Shown piece by piece: positions 5,694 through 7,293 of a DNA stretch of 7,293 nucleotides. Each line of letters starts with the position of its first letter. Positions within the stretch are counted from its first letter, which is position 1. The notes under the pieces were generated by a model, which saw only the letters and a program-made list of their open reading frames with translations, ran no database searches and was not told the origin of the DNA. The DNA comes from Planctomycetaceae bacterium UBA6172. Lineage in GTDB: Bacteria > Planctomycetota > Planctomycetia > Pirellulales > Pirellulaceae. Position numbers and translations under genes: made by a program. Location: NCBI GenBank assembly GCA_002422955.1, contig DITY01000059.1, positions 35,455-42,747 on the forward strand, written 5' to 3'.

Positions 5694-6761
5694 ATGGGTC
5701 GTTCCACTAGTCCTCTGCCACCGCGCCGCACCGGGTTCACGCTCGTCGAACTGCTGGTGGTGATCGCGATCATCGGTGTCATGGTGGGGCTACTGCTGCC
5801 CGCCGTTCAATCGGCCCGCGAAGCGGCCCGGCGGATGTCTTGTTCCAACAATCTGAAGCAGTTGGGTTTGGCTCTGCACAACCATGAGGGAACTTACAAG
5901 TACGTACCGGCCTGGGGAAAACAGTACCTCAATCCGGCTGAAGCCCCCGTTAACCCGCCCAATCCCTATTTCGCCTTGACGGCCGATGCCCGCAACGGCT
6001 TCGGCGTGTTGGGCCAACTGTTGCCCTATCTGGAAGGCAACACGATCCATCAACTCTTCGACCACAAACGCCCGCTGTTGGACCTGGTCAACCTGCCGCC
6101 GCCCTGGCCGGGTGGCTTGAACAGGCCCGAGGCGATGGCGACGGTCGCCACGTTCATCTGCCCTTCGACGCCCGGCACGAGCCCCTCGGATTATGGCCCC
6201 TATTTTTCGCTGGCGGGTCTGCTGCCCTCGGGTGCAACATTCCCCATGCCAAGAACGGATTACGTGCCGCTTCGCGGCCTGCATAGCAGCCTCGCGGTCT
6301 GCGTCGGCCTACCGCCGACCACCACCCACAACGCGATGCTCGGTTCGGCCGACACCATCACCAAGCGAACCGTCAAGTTTGCCGAAGTCATCGACGGCCT
6401 TTCCAATACGCTGTGCTTCCTCGAAATCGCGGGCAAGCAGAGCAGGTATTTCTTGGGCAAGGCCCTGCCCCCGACAGGGAATGTCAGCGTGGACACCCTG
6501 CTGAACTCATTTTATGGCGACTGGAACATCGCGCGGCACGCGCGAGGTCTGGCGGGTTCGAACCCCGCCAACCCGAACTTGGCGGGCTGCTCGATCATCA
6601 ACGTCTACAACTCGGACAATCCTTACTCTTTTCACCCCGGCGGCATCATGGCGGTCAGCGGCGACGGTTCGACATCCTTCGTCTCCGCATCCATCGACGG
6701 CCGGATTTTTGCAGCGCGAGTCAGCCGCGACGGCGGGGAGGCGGTCTCGAATGCCGATTGA
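5694..6761 (+). CDS. DUF1559 family protein with prepilin-type N-terminal cleavage/methylation domain
   Basis: This 355-residue protein has a basic leader (1-14) and then the type IV pilin-like signal GFTLVELLVV, with predicted cleavage between G14 and F15 and the conserved glutamate E19 (position 5 after cleavage). The hydrophobic helix runs to ~35, followed by family hallmarks: PAVQSAREAARR, MSCSNNLKQLGLALHNHE (48-65), ICPST (155-159), TDY (188-190), DGLSNTL (234-240) and, near the C-terminus, FHPGG (313-317) followed by GDGS (323-326), matching the usual HPGG...ADGS ending. This family is a large planctomycete paralogous set, thought to be pseudopilin-like and placed at the cell envelope; its exact function is not established. 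Length is typical and nothing is truncated. It overlaps the downstream lipoprotein gene by 11 nt, suggesting translational coupling. Codons ~286-298 carry an unusual inverted-repeat cluster encoding Asn/Pro/Ala/Gly-rich residues. Confidence 0.95.
   Translation: MGRSTSPLPPRRTGFTLVELLVVIAIIGVMVGLLLPAVQSAREAARRMSCSNNLKQLGLALHNHEGTYKYVPAWGKQYLNPAEAPVNPPNPYFALTADARNGFGVLGQLLPYLEGNTIHQLFDHKRPLLDLVNLPPPWPGGLNRPEAMATVATFICPSTPGTSPSDYGPYFSLAGLLPSGATFPMPRTDYVPLRGLHSSLAVCVGLPPTTTHNAMLGSADTITKRTVKFAEVIDGLSNTLCFLEIAGKQSRYFLGKALPPTGNVSVDTLLNSFYGDWNIARHARGLAGSNPANPNLAGCSIINVYNSDNPYSFHPGGIMAVSGDGSTSFVSASIDGRIFAARVSRDGGEAVSNAD
6550..6586 (+). repeat. Inverted-repeat cluster inside the DUF1559 coding sequence
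   Basis: TGGCGGG (6550-6556) and CCCGCCA (6564-6570) form a perfect 7-bp stem around loop TTCGAAC. Alternatively CCCGCCAA (6564-6571) pairs with TTGGCGGG (6579-6586) as a perfect 8-bp stem around CCCGAAC. The middle arm is shared, so only one can form at a time. The first hairpin has the sequence of a tRNA T-arm, but no tRNA surrounds it. Confidence 0.5.
6737..6741 (+). promoter_or_regulatory. Shine-Dalgarno site of the lipoprotein gene, inside the DUF1559 gene
   Basis: GGAGG (within GGGGAGG) ends 9 nt before ATG 6751. It supports that start over the in-frame ATG at 6766 and lies entirely in the end of the upstream coding sequence. Confidence 0.6.
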
Positions 6762-7260
6762 TTGCATGCTGACAAACGAAGCTGAAAACGATCCCTCGGG
6801 GACGCGTCAATCGCTTTCCCCGGGGGCGCGGCGGGTTCGCGGACTCAGCGCCTTGGGCCTGGCATTGGCCTGCTTGGTCACCATCGGTTGCTCCGGCGGC
6901 GGGAGCGGTCTGGTCGCGGTCGAGGGCGATGTCAAGGTCGATGGGCAGGCGGCCGATGGCGCCGTCCTGCTCTTCCACCCCCAATCCGGTTCGGGTCCTG
7001 TCTCCACTGCCGTTGCCAATGAGGTCGGGCGATTTTCGGTCGTGACCGAGATGCAACCCGGCATCCCCGCCGGCACCTACAAGGTCACGGCGACTTGGCC
7101 AGCGCCGTTGCCAGCGGATTTGAAGATTTCCATGAGTGGACCGCCGGATCAGCCCGATCGACTCAAGGGCCGCTATGTCGCGCGCGACAAGTCCGACCTC
7201 ACCGTCGAGGTCCAGGCGGACACGAAGGTTTTGCCAACTCTGGAACTGACCGCCAAGTGA
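6751..7260 (+). CDS. Small carboxypeptidase-regulatory/transthyretin-like lipoprotein
   Basis: This 169-residue protein has a long n-region (1-31), a hydrophobic segment (~32-46) and a lipobox-like TIGC with the lipidated residue predicted at C47. The mature part is a single beta-sandwich-like domain: VEGDVKVDGQAADGAVLLF (57-75), EVGRFSVVTE (91-100), IPAGTYKVTATW (105-116), ending in an LTVEVQ...LELTAK strand pair. This is the pattern of planctomycete lipoproteins annotated as carboxypeptidase regulatory-like or transthyretin-like, which commonly follow DUF1559 genes. It is probably anchored in a membrane and structural or binding rather than enzymatic; no catalytic motif is visible. ATG 6751 overlaps the DUF1559 stop by 11 nt. 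The 30-residue n-region is longer than usual and contains ARRVRG before the hydrophobic stretch. ATG 6766 would shorten it by only five residues. Confidence 0.85.
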   Translation: MPIDCMLTNEAENDPSGTRQSLSPGARRVRGLSALGLALACLVTIGCSGGGSGLVAVEGDVKVDGQAADGAVLLFHPQSGSGPVSTAVANEVGRFSVVTEMQPGIPAGTYKVTATWPAPLPADLKISMSGPPDQPDRLKGRYVARDKSDLTVEVQADTKVLPTLELTAK

Positions 7261-7293
7261 TCGCCCGCGAGGCGTGTCGTTCGCCCGGCGAGT

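Noticed and set aside
6543..6580. Possible tRNA around the T-arm-like hairpin in the DUF1559 gene
   Set aside because: No complementary acceptor strand, D-arm or anticodon arm lies at the right distance, and the region is coding.
6514..6750. In-frame upstream extension of the lipoprotein gene to 6514
   Set aside because: It lies wholly inside the DUF1559 coding sequence in another frame, while the SD at 6737-6741 and the signal segment support the start at 6751.
7261..7293. TCGCC/GGCGA inverted repeat and repeated TCGCCCG after the lipoprotein gene, as a terminator
   Set aside because: The window ends before any T-run could be seen, and the stem is only 5 bp.

Overview
The window looks like chromosomal DNA of a planctomycete (Planctomycetota, probably Pirellulales-like). 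The strongest sign is a DUF1559 protein with a prepilin-type N-terminus, followed at once by a small lipoprotein of the carboxypeptidase-regulatory/transthyretin-like kind; this pair is greatly expanded in that phylum. High GC content and a GTG start with a strong Shine-Dalgarno (SD) site also fit. The organism call is inference from gene families, since no rRNA or other marker gene is present.

Layout: (1) 39-1643, minus strand: a fused phosphotransferase-like plus P-loop kinase protein. (2) 1738-4206, minus strand: a large exported protein joining a neutral-ceramidase-like domain to an alpha/beta hydrolase. (3) 4207-4571: a 365-bp divergent intergenic region holding inverted repeats, a split direct repeat and a tRNA-3'-end-like patch. 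(4) 4572-5552, plus strand: an exported SMP-30/gluconolactonase-type beta-propeller. (5) 5553-5693: an intrinsic terminator followed by helically phased T-tracts. (6) 5694-6761 and 6751-7260, plus strand: the DUF1559 protein and its lipoprotein partner, overlapping by 11 nt. The last 33 bases are too short to interpret.

How the genes may work together: the ceramidase/hydrolase fusion and the SMP-30 protein are divergently transcribed, both carry export signals, and both belong to hydrolase families, so they may share regulation and act on related extracytoplasmic substrates. That is inferred from position only. The DUF1559/lipoprotein pair is a separate two-gene unit insulated by the terminator. 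The minus-strand kinase gene lies 94 bp downstream of the fusion gene with no visible terminator between them, so read-through is possible.

I see no mobile element, CRISPR array, defence system or complete RNA gene. The items most worth a second look are the two-domain fusion whose ceramidase half appears to lack the usual nucleophilic serine, the alternative-pairing leader upstream of it, and the repeat and RNA-like structure in front of the SMP-30 gene. I cannot claim a new biological system from this sequence alone.
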